DNA of 64,000 nucleotides from Tetranychus cinnabarinus. Its lineage: Eukaryota > Arthropoda > Arachnida > Trombidiformes > Tetranychidae. The translations under genes were made by a program, and so were the position numbers. The notes beneath the pieces are model-generated. The model ran no database searches and was not told where the DNA came from. It saw only the letters and a program-made list of their open reading frames with translations. The stretch lies in assembly GCA_022266195.1 (NCBI GenBank), contig WHVY01000002.1, forward strand, positions 7,765,001-7,829,000, given 5' to 3'. The first letter of the stretch is position 1. The number at the start of each line of letters is the position of its first letter. This document shows positions 15,501 through 28,000 of this stretch, piece by piece.

Positions 15501-18500
15501 ACCGATTTCAATCCATTATCAATTGATCTAAATGAACTAAACGAGTATGAATCGCCACCAATTTATGAAGCTTATTCCAAAAAGAATAGCAAAGAATATG
15601 ATTCAAATAAAGAATATTATTACCGACCAGTATCATTAACTAAAGGAAACTCAAAACGTCCACCAAAACGTGAAAAAGTTCCAGGTCATCTTCAACATAG
15701 TTCATCTATTGAACCACAACATTCATCACGCCACCATTCAATTGATGATACATCTTACTCTGATGCATCCCATTCATCTTCATCAAGTCCCTCTGTTCAC
15801 ATGGACGATGAAGCCTATTACAAAGGTGATCCAAATCCAAACTCTTATGAACATGGGCCAGAAGGACCAGCGTATATGGACAAAGAAAGAGAACCCGAGA
15901 TTTATGAAGATGTAGGTCCAAGTCCTGCAAGAGATCCTGGTAGAGGACCTGAAGGTAATGTCGATGATCGTGATCGATCTCATGATGGTTATGTAAACAA
16001 TCCTCACCATCAATCCAGCTATGATTATCATTCAGATGGTAAAAAGTATGATCATTATACTAGCATTGATCATTACCCTGAAGATGGTTACGATGAAGGT
16101 TCCAGTTCAGGCTCGATGGTCAGAGGACATCATGATGCATCTATTGACTATGGCGCTTTAGTACCTCCATATGCCAAAGATTTACCCTCTGATCCAGATT
16201 CAAAGTCAATGGGTGGTGTCAACTATTCAACAATTTCCCAAGTATATCGACCCTCTCTTCAAGTTCACCAACATCGAATCCATCATGTAACTTCTTCACC
16301 AGCTCAAGAATATTCAGGGTCCAACTATTATACTCCAAATGAACAGCACTATGTTAAACATGAAACTGGTGGTAATTATGAGTCAATGAATGGAAAAGAT
16401 TCTTCACCTTACCAAAATGGTAACATTAATCATAATGATGCCAATACATACTCCAATGGGCCTTCTATGAATCAACCAATCACCAATCAAAACAACAACA
16501 ACAACTTTAAACTTGAAGTGATTGAAGATGATTACGACAATTCACCTCAATCGCCTGTTCGTTCAAACAAAGATGCCACCAAAGTCAAAGCGGAATCTCA
16601 AAACAATGAGGAACAATCAAAAAATTATGGTTACTCACCACAATCAAACATTAAATATCCATATGATTACGAAAATACAAAGATTTTCATCAACCATGGC
16701 GGCGGTGATCACGGTCGTCCATATATTGGTGAAGCTGCCTACAACGAATATCCTGATTCTGGTTATGGTGATTCAGATTATGCCAACGGAAAAAATTACT
16801 ATCCTGAACCTGAACAAGTAAACACTCCAACGACTAATCAAAACACCAACAGCAACATCAACAACAACAACAATAATGATAACAATAATAATAAAAATAA
16901 CGCAAATAATAATGATGACAATAAAAGTGGTGGCAACAAAAATGACAAAGAACGGGATAAAGTTGGACAGAAGAAGATATCTCCGTACGATAAAAAATAC
17001 CATTACAATAAGCCTACCATAACTAAAATAACCAAAGAAATGAAAACTTCAACTCCAACAATGACAGAGAAACCTTCACCTGGACAAGCTCCTTCATCTT
17101 CATATCATTCACCATCATCAAAGATTCATACCTCTGAATCAACCTCAACTTATCCAATTGCTACAGTTACTTTGAGGCCGACCACATCAACCGCATTACC
17201 CTCAGCAACAGCTCGACCTCAACCCACTCGTACCTCTGGATCTGCATACTCATCGGCAGCTCGTAATCGCAATGCCAACATGAACCACGAAGAACAGCAA
17301 GACAACACAGAAGATAGCAAGACAACGGAAAGATCGGTTGCTAGTAAAGTCAGTCTATTTAAAAAACAGCGACCCGAGTTTACCAAATTGGCCTACAAAT
17401 ACAAACCATCAGCTTACCAGCAATCACGTCGTGAAGCAAACAAACCTGGCTCATCGTCACCATCGCCATCTTCCGATTCTGTAGCTTCAATTCCCACTCC
17501 GTCAACAAGTACAACCACATTAAAACCTGACCCAAGATACACTGCTTCATCTCATTACTACCATAATAGTCCAGTATCATCAATGGTATCAACCAAATCA
17601 AGTTTAGCTTCACAATTAGCTACTTCAACGACAACTTATCGACCAACTACTGCTCGTAACCATTATACAACACAATCTTCACCATCGCCATCTTCACCTT
17701 CTTCTGAATCAAGTTCAGTGCCAACTTCGTTAGGTGATTTAGACTTAGCTTCATATGGAGTTCGTATATTTAAAGGAGCCTCCGGAGGAGTTGGGACAAC
17801 AAAACGGCCATCAGTTAGCGTAAAAGCTTCTTACAGTACGGTATCGTCTTCCTCACTGCCTCCAGTCAGTGCCTGGAAAGAGAGGAAGCGAGATGAACAA
17901 GTAAAAAAACAGGAACAATTTAAGAAACAATTGATTGAACAACAACGAATTCGAGTTCACCAGCTTCATCAGTGAGTTCCCTTCATTCACATTTTTCTCT
18001 TCCCTTCCCTTCTTTTTTCTCTTTCTTTCAACCTTTTCCATTCCTCTAAGGTCATTTATTATGTATGAACTAATTGATGGTCAAACATGATAGTTTACAT
18101 GAATACAATACCAATGACCAACCCGGTAAACCAGTTAAACGTTATTGTAGTAAATCACATTAAAACATCATTTTTCTCCTTCTTTTTCCAAACCGATCAA
18201 TTCAATGCGACCCTTTCATTACCAATTCATTGATTTTTTATTGATAATTCATTCGCTATTTTAATGATGGCAAAAAAACCGTTTACTAAAATCACTTTCA
18301 AACAATTTAAATCAGTATCAACATTCAAAGCTACACTCCGTAAAAGATATTAAATTGTAATACAACATGTTGAACACATTTAATATTAATCTGTCCGCAA
18401 GCCAGACAAAGTAATCTTTTAAATTTACAAAATTTGTATTGTTTCACTTGTTAAGAGTTATTTTCATGAATATATAAATAATGGTTAACAATTGTTGAGA

Positions 18501-21057
18501 AAAGATTATCTTTTAAAAGTAATCAAACAGTTCATGGTTAACTCGAAACATTGTCCTTTCAAATGTCAACCCTTTTCATACGTGATGCTGATCTGTTGTT
18601 ATGATTTATTTGATTAGTTTATTTTTTCTCCCAAAAACACTAAATGCTTCAACTGAACATTGGATAAATGGTTTAATTGATCTCCTAATAATGGATAATT
18701 ATATCAAAAAAGATAACCGTAAATCAATAGCAATAACGATGACAAAAATGGTACCAATCAGCGTTCTGATGAACCTGTCTATTGAACTGCCACACCTCGA
18801 TGTTTACCTTTCATGTATCTTCATCACGAAGCATCATTTAAATTAGTCGACTTAGTCAAAGCAGGGAATAAACAACACAACAACAATGATAATCATAACT
18901 AAATTAAAAATTCAAATAGCCTTTCAATTTTAGAGACTCTATTAATACTGAAAACTGACGAGTAAACAGTGTTTCATGGTGATTCGTACTTGTTGACTCG
19001 ATATTGAATAATCGATTGGATGAAACAAAAAAAAATGGTTGTGCATGATAATTATCAAAATGAACCTGAACCCGATTCCATTTGATGCCAAATTGTAAGG
19101 TTAAATCAATGTGTTCAAAGTATTGAGGGAAAAAAAGTGGCGACATAAAGGATGAAGAAAATTGCTTTTATTGATGGTTTCATGAGGATGATAGAGATAA
19201 ATAAACATCATTTGTTCATCTCTCAGAATCACAATCAATGAACTTGATTGATATTGATATTTAAAATAAAATTTGAAAGCAAAAGAAAACCTTTCATTTT
19301 TCAATTTCAATACTTATCACCATAATCAACGACAAACTAGCTCAACAATAATAAACCTTAACTAGCCACAATTAACATGAACACTTACCTCTATCCAGTC
19401 TATCATTAACTGATTCAATCCATGATAGATACTAAACCATGAAACAAAAATTGTTCAACATGCATCAATTTATAAATCACCATCAAAATCAACTGTTGGT
19501 TGACAAACAACAAGCCAACCAATATCAATACAATAAGAGGTTAAAATGTTAACCTGGTTTGACCATTAATATGCATAAACATACAAAATGTTGTCTAATC
19601 TTTCTGAAGCTAAATTGAAACAATCAAAATTAACCAAAAAATGGAGAGCAATTAAAACTGATAGATTGTACATTTTTAAGAGTTGGTTATTAATAGCAGC
19701 TGTTATTAACCTTTTACTTTCTAGTAATAAAAACGCTTCTTATTGTTTTTATTTTTAATGAAACACAAAATTTATTGTCATAAAGGTAACAATAAGAGTA
19801 AACATGATTTTTTCAAAGTACCTCTTAAGTCCACTAAATATATCCTTTATTTACAGGTTATATTAAAAAGGTATAAATGAAGGTACGAAAATTTTACCCA
19901 ACATTTAATAGGAAACTGTATGGACGTGCCGGTGTTACCATGTGAATGTAATCAGGGTTGCTCTTTCTCTTCAATTGTTAATGTTTTTTTCACGTAAATG
20001 AATTATGATTAAGATGAGAAGACGAAATAAAAAAAAAGGAAACCCAAATTGAGTTCAATTTTCAACCGGACAAGAGTTGTAAACTATTTAAAGCTTTGAC
20101 TGGTAAAAGATTGAAATTGTTATCAATGATAATGACAAATTATGAGGTAAAAAAGACAGTTAACTGCAACTAATTAAACTTAAATGACAACACCTTGATT
20201 GTTTGTCAACATTTAAATATTTGTAACTGGAAGCTCAAGAAAAAGGTTTGAAAGTGAAACAAATAAGGAAACTTATTGTAATGTTAATGAGTTTTGAGAC
20301 TTTCATTGAATCTGTAATGATTTGGGTTTAAGCGTATTTGACTCTTTAATTGCTGTTTACCAATTGTTATTGTATTCAAAGGGTAACATCTTTAGCTTTG
20401 ATCAATTTATAAATTATTAATATCAAGTTTTGCTTTTTTTTGCTGCAAAAATGTAACTCTAAATGTTTCAATCTCAAGACTAATGTTTACTTTTGTTTCA
20501 TCTTTTTTTGTCTTCATTTCAATAGGGAAGCAAGCAAAACTGATTCATCTTCATCTTCATTGATTTCTTCCTCTTCATCTTCATCTTCATCTTTAATTTC
20601 TTCGTCTGAGTCTAAACCTTCCATATCAACTTTGGTTTCATCTTCATCAAGCACATCAACTTTAAAGCCCATTCCAAGATATTCAGTCTCATCTTATCAT
20701 AATAACCCTGTAAACTCTGTAATCACTTTATCATCATCATCGCCACCATCGCCATCGCCATCAACAACTCAATCATCGCCCAAACTGACCAAATCAAGTA
20801 AATCACTGAAATCACTTAAATCAATCAAATTGGCCTCAACACCAGGAACAACCTCAACCCCATCAACCTCATCAACCTCATCATCAACCTTTTCATCAAC
20901 ACCAACCTCAGTCTACCAATCAACAACATCATCTCGAAATAATAGCAATCTCAATAATCACAATCATAATATAAATAATAGTAGCAATAGTAATAATAAT
21001 AGTCTTAATCATAAAAATAGCAATAGTAATACAAATTCCGGCACAAACTCGAGGTAA
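3578..21057 (+). CDS. Giant secreted CPAP1-like protein with one chitin-binding (ChtBD2/CBM14) domain and a mucin-like tail
   Basis: The coding exons I reconstruct are 3578-3638, 6301-6410, 10901-13035, 13287-14152, 14557-17971 and 20526-21057. All junctions are GT-AG and the phases agree, giving 2373 codons with the stop. Exon 1 plus the start of exon 2 encode a signal peptide (hydrophobic core LLLGISLLAIPGLINA). One ChtBD2 domain lies at residues 142-196 with six cysteines (142, 157, 162, 173, 186, 196) and the aromatic residues expected for chitin binding. The rest is low-complexity: Ser/Pro/Thr to about residue 1050, a furin-like RRKR at 1191-1194, then Tyr/His/Asp-rich and poly-Asn stretches (about 1815-1860). 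One ChtBD2 with long flanks is the CPAP1 cuticle-protein plan, but most family members are far shorter. The likely role is in extracellular chitin matrix. The domain is certain; the class and joining of all exons into one mRNA are inference. If the 17972 donor is unused, the protein ends at the TGA at 17973. Confidence 0.8.
3639..6300 (+). other. Intron 1 of the giant chitin-binding gene
   Basis: The intron splits the signal-peptide coding sequence in phase 1. The donor is GTAAAT and the acceptor is CCAACAG. The 2.66 kb between is AT-rich and no further exon was recognised. It might hold regulatory elements, but none could be identified by eye. Confidence 0.6.
6411..10900 (+). other. Intron 2 of the giant chitin-binding gene
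   Basis: This 4.49 kb phase-0 intron has donor GTGAGT and acceptor TTTCTAG. It contains the 14-bp minisatellite at about 7902-8024 and a GATGGT/GTGATG-like simple stretch at about 8200-8320. No coding exon was recognised; the short ORFs here have no coding character. Confidence 0.6.
7902..8024. repeat. Degenerate 14-bp minisatellite
   Basis: Successive units of about 14-16 bases follow the pattern CAaaATTGTttgaC, for example CAGAATTGTCTAGC, CAGGATTGTTTAGT, CAAGATCGTTTGAC. Roughly seven to eight diverged units can be followed. It lies within intron 2 of the giant chitin-binding gene. Confidence 0.7.
16823..16923 (+). repeat. Coding AAC/AAT/GAT triplet repeat (poly-Asn tract)
   Basis: Runs of AAC and AAT codons, interrupted by GAT, AGC and AAA, encode an Asn-rich stretch in exon 5 of the giant chitin-binding gene. 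The triplet structure keeps the frame, so length changes would be tolerated. Such tracts are typical of disordered linkers. Confidence 0.75.
17972..20525 (+). other. Intron 5 of the giant chitin-binding gene
   Basis: The donor GTGAGT overlaps an in-frame TGA (17973-17975), so failure to splice gives a short C-terminus. The acceptor is TTTCAATAG at 20525. The 2.55 kb between shows no recognisable exon. Several small ORFs on both strands lack protein-family signal. Confidence 0.6.
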
Positions 21058-21518
21058 AAATTGACAGTTTTTGATAACAAACAAATTGTTAATACTTTAG
21101 GTTACAGTGAAAATGTAAAGATCAAAGAGTGAAAAGGATTTCATTGCAGAACCAGATAAAGGTTGAATGGCATGAGAAGCTAATCATCAAAAGTAAACAT
21201 TAATTGTCAAAATTATCAACAATTGTCATTACAAAATGATTCAATTGCGCCCATTGATTTAATTAAACCATATTACCTTTTGATTTTAGTTGCAACTCTA
21301 TTTACATTCAAACTCTGTCACTTCGTTTTTTCAACTCTTCACAAAGAGGTAACAATGAAACAACATGATTAATTGACTAATTATTATTACTATTATCAGA
21401 TAATCAAGATGATGTATAATTAGGTTGATCAAGTTTTGTGTTTTGGGTCATTATTTTGTACGCTTTTTTTTATGTTTTTGTTTTTGTTCAATTTTGTTTT
21501 TTTACTTTTGTAATATTT

Positions 21519-21530
21519 AATAAAAATAAA
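21519..21530 (+). terminator. Polyadenylation signals of the giant chitin-binding gene
   Basis: Two adjacent AATAAA hexamers (21519-21524 and 21525-21530) follow the stop codon at 21055-21057 by about 460 bases, and a T-rich stretch comes just after. This is the natural 3' end of the gene and supports exon 6 as its terminal exon. Confidence 0.65.
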
Positions 21531-21540
21531 ATCAATTTTT

Positions 21541-22060
21541 TTGCTTTTCAAATCAAACTCTTTTCATTTCTTAAATGCAAAATTCAAGTTGACCAGAAAT
21601 TACAAGATTAAATTGCAGGTTTCAAACCCAAAGTAGCAACCCTTCATCAACCGCGAAACATTTTCAATATCAAAATTCAATGAACTTGCACCAAGAAATA
21701 ACCTTTTTTTATAATCAAAATCAATTAACCAAAATATTTGACAAATGAGAGCGAAATGGTGAAATGATGAAAATGAAAAATACTTTCACGTAAAACTGGT
21801 CTCAGTGAATGTTGCTTTTGATGCTGTGAAAGTGACTCTTTAGGTTGGACAATTTAATGTCACTCGGCTTGTGACTCGATGGTGAGACAAGATATGATTT
21901 ATGCAAGATCAAGAAATAGGTTGGAATAGTTGGTTGAAAACTTTCTTTCTCCATCTTCATCTTGTCATCCTCTTAGTGCCAGCCTTTCTCGTCATCCCTG
22001 CCTCTCTTTATCATCTGCTCACACCAAAACTCGAGACTCCCAGTTTAAAGTTTAAAGTGC
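21541..22060. other. Intergenic region between the two chitin-binding genes
   Basis: No ORF or RNA gene is supported. It lies between the polyadenylation signals of the upstream gene and the proposed TATA promoter of the next. Confidence 0.5.
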
Positions 22061-22064
22061 CCGA

Positions 22065-22100
22065 TATATAAACAAAAAGTTCATCTTAGTCGAGTGTAGT
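22065..22100 (+). promoter_or_regulatory. Proposed TATA promoter of the second chitin-binding gene
   Basis: TATATAAA at 22065-22072 is followed 20-35 bases later by TTAGTC and TGTAGTT, which could serve as initiators. A matching 5' UTR exon would run from about 22095 to 22274, ending at a strong donor (CACT/GTAAGTAAA). It would splice to the acceptor AAACAG at 25024, 40 bases before the ATG. This is inferred from motif spacing only. Confidence 0.5.
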
Positions 22101-22274
22101 TGTACAGATGAATGTAACTGGTTAAAGTGACAACATTGTGGGCAACTTAATTCATCAACTTTCACTTTTCCAATTGTTTCTGTAAAACCTTTAAATCTTC
22201 AGCTAATGTGATCAAGTGTCTCACCTAAACAATCAACCAGTGGTTTAAGTAAAACTCATCATTCACCATACACT

Positions 22275-25024
22275 GTAAGTAAATTTTCAATCCATTCATC
22301 AATCAGTTAAGTCACATAGACAAGATTAAAAGATCAAGAGAAACTTGAATTGCTTTTAAATTTTGCATCTCAAGCTTTGCCATTCAATTGTTACAAATCT
22401 TTAACTAGAGTTTTCAATTAACCTGAATTGTAAACAATTGAAACTTGAGTCTAATCAAGTGAAGTAAAAGGACAAAAATTGATTCATAAAAAGAGTCTTG
22501 AGCCTAAAAAATGGTTTACTAAAAAAGACATCAGAATGAGAACCATTTTGTGAGATGAGAATCATTATCAGAATCGAGTTTACATCTTCATGAAACCTTC
22601 ATTTTTTTTACTTCGTTTGTTTACCTTCATCTTTCATCCTCATCTTGACACTAACAGAGTTATTATTTTAAAGCTTGAAAACATCATTATCATCATTTTC
22701 ACTATTTTTATGTTGAAGAAGAAGGAGAGAAAAAAAAAGTTCAATAAAAGGCTTGGTTGAACTTGTCATGATAATTGTATTGTATCAGGGAAACAAAATA
22801 TTGCAAAAAACAACTTCACTTGATTAAATAACTTATCAACACCTTGACTGGGTTTGGTGTAGTTGAACCTTACAAATGCTTGAAAATGAGCGTTTCACCT
22901 TGAATAGTTAACCCATTAATGACAACAATTATCAATGTTTAAGATGAACAGACAATGTTGATATGAAATATCATTTTGTTGCACCCAATTTTCAAATTGT
23001 ATCTCAATTTTTTCGGGCAAACATTTTCCATGACAATAATTTGAGTTGTGAGTTTATTGAAATATGAATGTCTGTCAATCAGTGAGCAAAAATGTAAAGA
23101 TAATTAAGATGATGAATACAAAGTGAACCTGAATTCAATGAATAACCATGTTATTGGGTTAGTCTGGATGGTGAGATGAAACAAAAAAATAAGCTAATAA
23201 CTTGATGTTGACAGATTTTGTTTTTGTCCATTGTTGTTGCTTGTTCATTCACTTTTCAATGTTTATTCAGTCAAATGAGATTCATTAACTTCCGTGTTAA
23301 TTGTAAATGTTGAATATTAATGGTTAATTATGACAATGATTATGAGCATACAAAAAATGGGTGAAATAAAAACAATTGAAAGGACGATTAAGAAAAGATG
23401 AAAAATTTTCACTTTTCAAATGACACTCATCAATATTGACAAAAATTGTCACATCAAATGATACAGTTTTACTTGGCATGCCGATAATCATGTTGATTAT
23501 CATGATGATGATTGAATAAGTTATCAGTTGAAATGGTTCATCAATTACATCAACCTGGCCGTATAAGGAAATGATTGATACCTAAAAGGTGAACCTTTAA
23601 CGGTTGCCTTTCCATCATTGGCCTGCCTTAGTTAAGACCATTAAGATTAGCATTTCTTTCAAATTTATGCTAATTTTTAGTCTTTTTTTTCTTATTTTCT
23701 TACAATTTTCTTCTCTTAATCATCTGTTAATCACAATTAACATCCGATCTTGGACCAATCAAATGAGGCAAACTTCACAATCAGTAAAACAGTTTGACTC
23801 GATTGAGTTGTAACCTTTTTTGTTGCCTGCTTCTTGCCATCAATCCAGAAATGTATATTTTTATAACAATCATAATGAAGAAACCAATTCAACTCTTTCA
23901 TCAACTCTACTTGATCAACTATAGCCAATCAACTTTAAATCAAAGTGTTGCTTTGATTATAACTCAACTAATGATTAGTCTGATTGCCGACAATTACATT
24001 TAAATATCAACTCTTAATGAAACTCATTAAGATAATCATTTCAATATTGTGGTTAACTTTGGTCCATTCATTTTACATTGAGTTTTCTGGTTAAACCCAC
24101 TTTTCAATCTTTTAGTATTTTCATTTTTCTGTTAACATTTTTTTTCTGTAAATGCTTCTCAGCTTCTAATTGCTGGTTAAATTGTTGCTTCTTCTTTGCT
24201 CTAGATTAACAAATCTTTTTAATCTAATTTTCATCTTTCAATTGTTGCCACTTTATTAATCATTATAATTGTTTAATTGTTATCAAAAGTTGATTACTTC
24301 CGTACTTTTGCATTTCCATGATTCCAATGAAAAAAAAGATGTCTTTTAGTGACAACTTTTTTGGATTCAATTTTTTAATTGCACTTCTTAATCCAGTTTC
24401 TGTTAATCACAATTCAAGTTCACAAGATTAGAAAATTTTTAGATCAAATTTTCATTTTAAATATTGAACAATTTATCAATTATTTGCTCTCAAATTTCTT
24501 GATTAAACCTTAAATGGGACAAAATTAATTCAATCATTGAATCTAACCTTTTCCAGTTGATTGACTATCAATTTAATACTAACAAGTAACTTGGAGTTTT
24601 GATTAAATCAGTTGTTAAATGGTTGAATCTGTGAATAATTTTTAATTGTACAAACCTAATTAGGGTTCAACTGTGTTGGTGTTTAATGAGAAAGATTGAA
24701 ATTTAATTGAATGCAATTAGACAAAAAATGGCAACATGTTTGATTGTTGTGAAACTATTATGGTTGTCTTACATTAAATATGGTGACAATTAGTTAATTT
24801 ATTTAAGTAAAACGTAAATTATGTTTAATAATAGAAGCAATTTAGGTAAACAAGTAAAACCGTAAGAAAATTGGTCCTTTTTCACAGTAAACAGTAATTA
24901 ATGTTGACTTAATTGTTTTGGATATTTTACTCTTATTTTTAGACATTTCATACTTTAATTGTATCTAATTGTGAATACTAATCATGGAATTTTCTTCTTC
25001 TTATTTTTAATCTCTTTTAAACAG
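22275..25024 (+). other. Probable 5' UTR intron of the second chitin-binding gene
   Basis: A 2.75 kb stretch without convincing ORFs lies between the strong donor at 22275 and the acceptor AAACAG at 25021-25024. It is AT-rich and otherwise featureless to my reading. Confidence 0.45.
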
Positions 25025-25064
25025 ATTATCGTCAAATTGAAAGTTAAATACAATTAGGAAAACA

Positions 25065-28000
25065 ATGAAGATCATTTTGTTAATCACCATTTTTACTTGT
25101 TGCGCTTTGAATCCAGCGCTTTCAGCTTATACAAGGGTAAGACTTGGCAACATGCATAGCAACAAATTGTTACATTGAAAACAAAGGAAAACTGTTCTTT
25201 TGGTTTTATCCTTTTGTTTAACTGTCGAATTAATTATCTCTGATTAATGATCTTTTCATTATTTTATCATTTATCTTCTATTAATTGTTTCCTTGCTTGA
25301 TTATGTTTTCGTTTTGATTGTTGGTGTTTGACTTTAAAAGGAGAAAAGGTTGGTTCGTTATCCTTTCCCTGGACCTCGAGCTGATGCCGGTCGCGATGAA
25401 AATGCTGAAGCTTATGGTGCAGCCGTTGCAGCTCCATTGTCACCTCGAGTTAAACGTAAACCTCAATATGAAGAGTTAGTTGACGATTATTCAAAAGAGA
25501 CTTACTCACAACCCAATGGCCGATCCTCTGTAAGATCGTCTGCATCTTCTGCTGCATCAGCAGCTCAGACTTACAGGCCAACTGTTGCTGATCCTTATGG
25601 TGAACAATCTTATCGATCATCCCAACCTTCAGCTTATTCATCTTCTGGTTCCCCCGATTCACGTTACCAATCAGCTGGTTTCGCATCCAGATCTTCCGGT
25701 GATTCGGTAAGGGAACATTCATTTTCCCAGATCCTTTCTGAGTTGATTTCTTGCCTTGACATTTATCCATCAGGCGATCAAGATAATTTTGATACCAAAA
25801 TTTGGAATCCAATATGAGTTTTCGATCCTTGTTCGTTAATTGATAGTAACATTGTTGGGAAACATTTGGTTAACTAACATAATGGTCTTTTATTTTTTGC
25901 GAATAGATTTAAGATTGTCCAGCGTTAGATCAACTTGGATTAATTAATCTCCGACTATCAACCTTGGCCTTGATTAGTGAACAATGTATTCTTACTAATC
26001 TTGATAAATATTAAGGATTGAATGAACTCAATGAACTTGCCATAGAGTGAACAATCATTGAACAGTTAACCAGATTTTGATCCAGATTTGTCAATAATCA
26101 AGTAAATAGCAAAAGAGCTGTGTGCGGTTGTAATATATTATTATCTTGATTTAGGAGTGCTGATTTTCATTATGATGGACATAAGACTTTTGTTATGAGA
26201 CAATATAATTGGTTTGACTCGATCTGACCAAGATCGGTCATTTTTCAGGTCTACAGTGAAAAAGGTCAATTACATTATTGCTATCATGATTATTATGATT
26301 ATGATTATCATTATTATTATCATTTCTTTTGAGGATAAAAGAGCCACTAATTTTTACTTTTCACAATTAATATGAACAGTGAACTTAATCCAAGTGACCG
26401 TAATACGATTTACACTTTGTGATTAAACTGTTAACTTTTAGATCATTTACTGTGATTTACTTTTCTCGTCTTCCAATCTTCATCATTATTATTGCTGTCA
26501 CTATTTATCTTGCAACAATTGTTAATAACAGACCAACAGTTTACAGACAGTTTAATGATAATTATGATTAACCTGAAAGAGAAATGAAAAATTTGCTCTT
26601 GGACAAAATACAGTTTAGTCCAGTTTTGTGTTGTCCATTATAATTTGGCCTGTCAATTCCACCTTTGATTACCATCAATATGACAATGACCATCAATTTT
26701 AATTCACTTGTCAAAAATTTGAACCAATTCACTTCCAACACCATTAACCAAGCTTACCAAGAAATACAATCAACAAGAATGCCTATTGTTCATATTTGAT
26801 GAATACTTTCACTTTAGATTCCAAGACATGTTAACTCAAGAAAAGTAAATCATGATTATCATTGATCAACTATTAACACTATCAACTACCATCATAATCA
26901 TCATTTGATATAAACCATTTCGCTGTTGGTCACATATAACAATTTAGGCCAATACAGAGCGAAGACAATCAATGTTAACATGTTTAGTTAACATATTTGA
27001 CTTGTTTGTTTAGAACAACAAAATTTCATTTCTGAATAATTATTCACATTATAATTCAATTTTTTACTTCCAATCAATCAATCACTAATCAGAACTGTTG
27101 ATTAATACATGATGAAGTAAACATTCATCAATATATGTAATACTAATTCACTGTTGAGGAGTAGGAAGAAGTGAAAAACCTAACTTGATCGGAAGTTAAT
27201 CAAGTCAATATTTTTTTTCATCTTCACTCAATGATCAGTTCTATTGATTGCTACTGTTATAATTAATCACAGAACGTGGCTTACTACTGATACCTAAATC
27301 ATAACGATAATTGTAATCACAATAATATAATTTACTTCTCTCACCGATTCACTGTTAACAATTTAACCTGATTAACGGTTGTTTGGCAGAGTGGAAACAA
27401 GTAAAATGTACAGATTAGGTGTAAATTTTTTTCTTACTAACCAACTCACTTAATATCATTTTGAGGTTAACTGGATGAGGTAAGAAGCAAGAGTGTTTTT
27501 TGATCAGCACCACTTAAAGATGCTGAGTGAATAAACTGATGATTGCTCATTATTTCCTGATTTAATCGATTGATTTTGAAGGCAAAAAGGATCTTAAGTG
27601 TAGCTTTAGTCTTGTTGTACATGTTCATACCTTTCTGGTGAGCATCAAAACTGTCTTACCTTAAGGGTTCATTTTACTGCTAGATTGAAATATTAATCAA
27701 ATAATATGAGGAGTGATAAAAAAACGAGAGTAAAAGAGTTAACAATTAATTTTTTATTCATTAGATTAACAATTGACCTGTACTATTTTGATTGAAGTCG
27801 CTTGATCTTGTTTTAGGTTTATCGATTTTAGGAAGTGACGTTTTCATTTTATGGATTGTGCTAATGTAAAATCACTTATAATCAATTTATAAGCATCAAG
27901 TGTGGTCAATTTAGTTTCTAAAATTTACTTTGAAATTAACTTGATGCAATGGTTTTAAGTTGATAGTTTAATAGTTTACTCAATCAATCATCAGATGGAG

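Noticed and set aside
15706..17003. Several minus-strand and off-frame ORFs in exon 5 of the giant gene
   Set aside because: They mirror the coding frame's triplet repeats and codon bias; the sense frame has consistent splicing and protein character.
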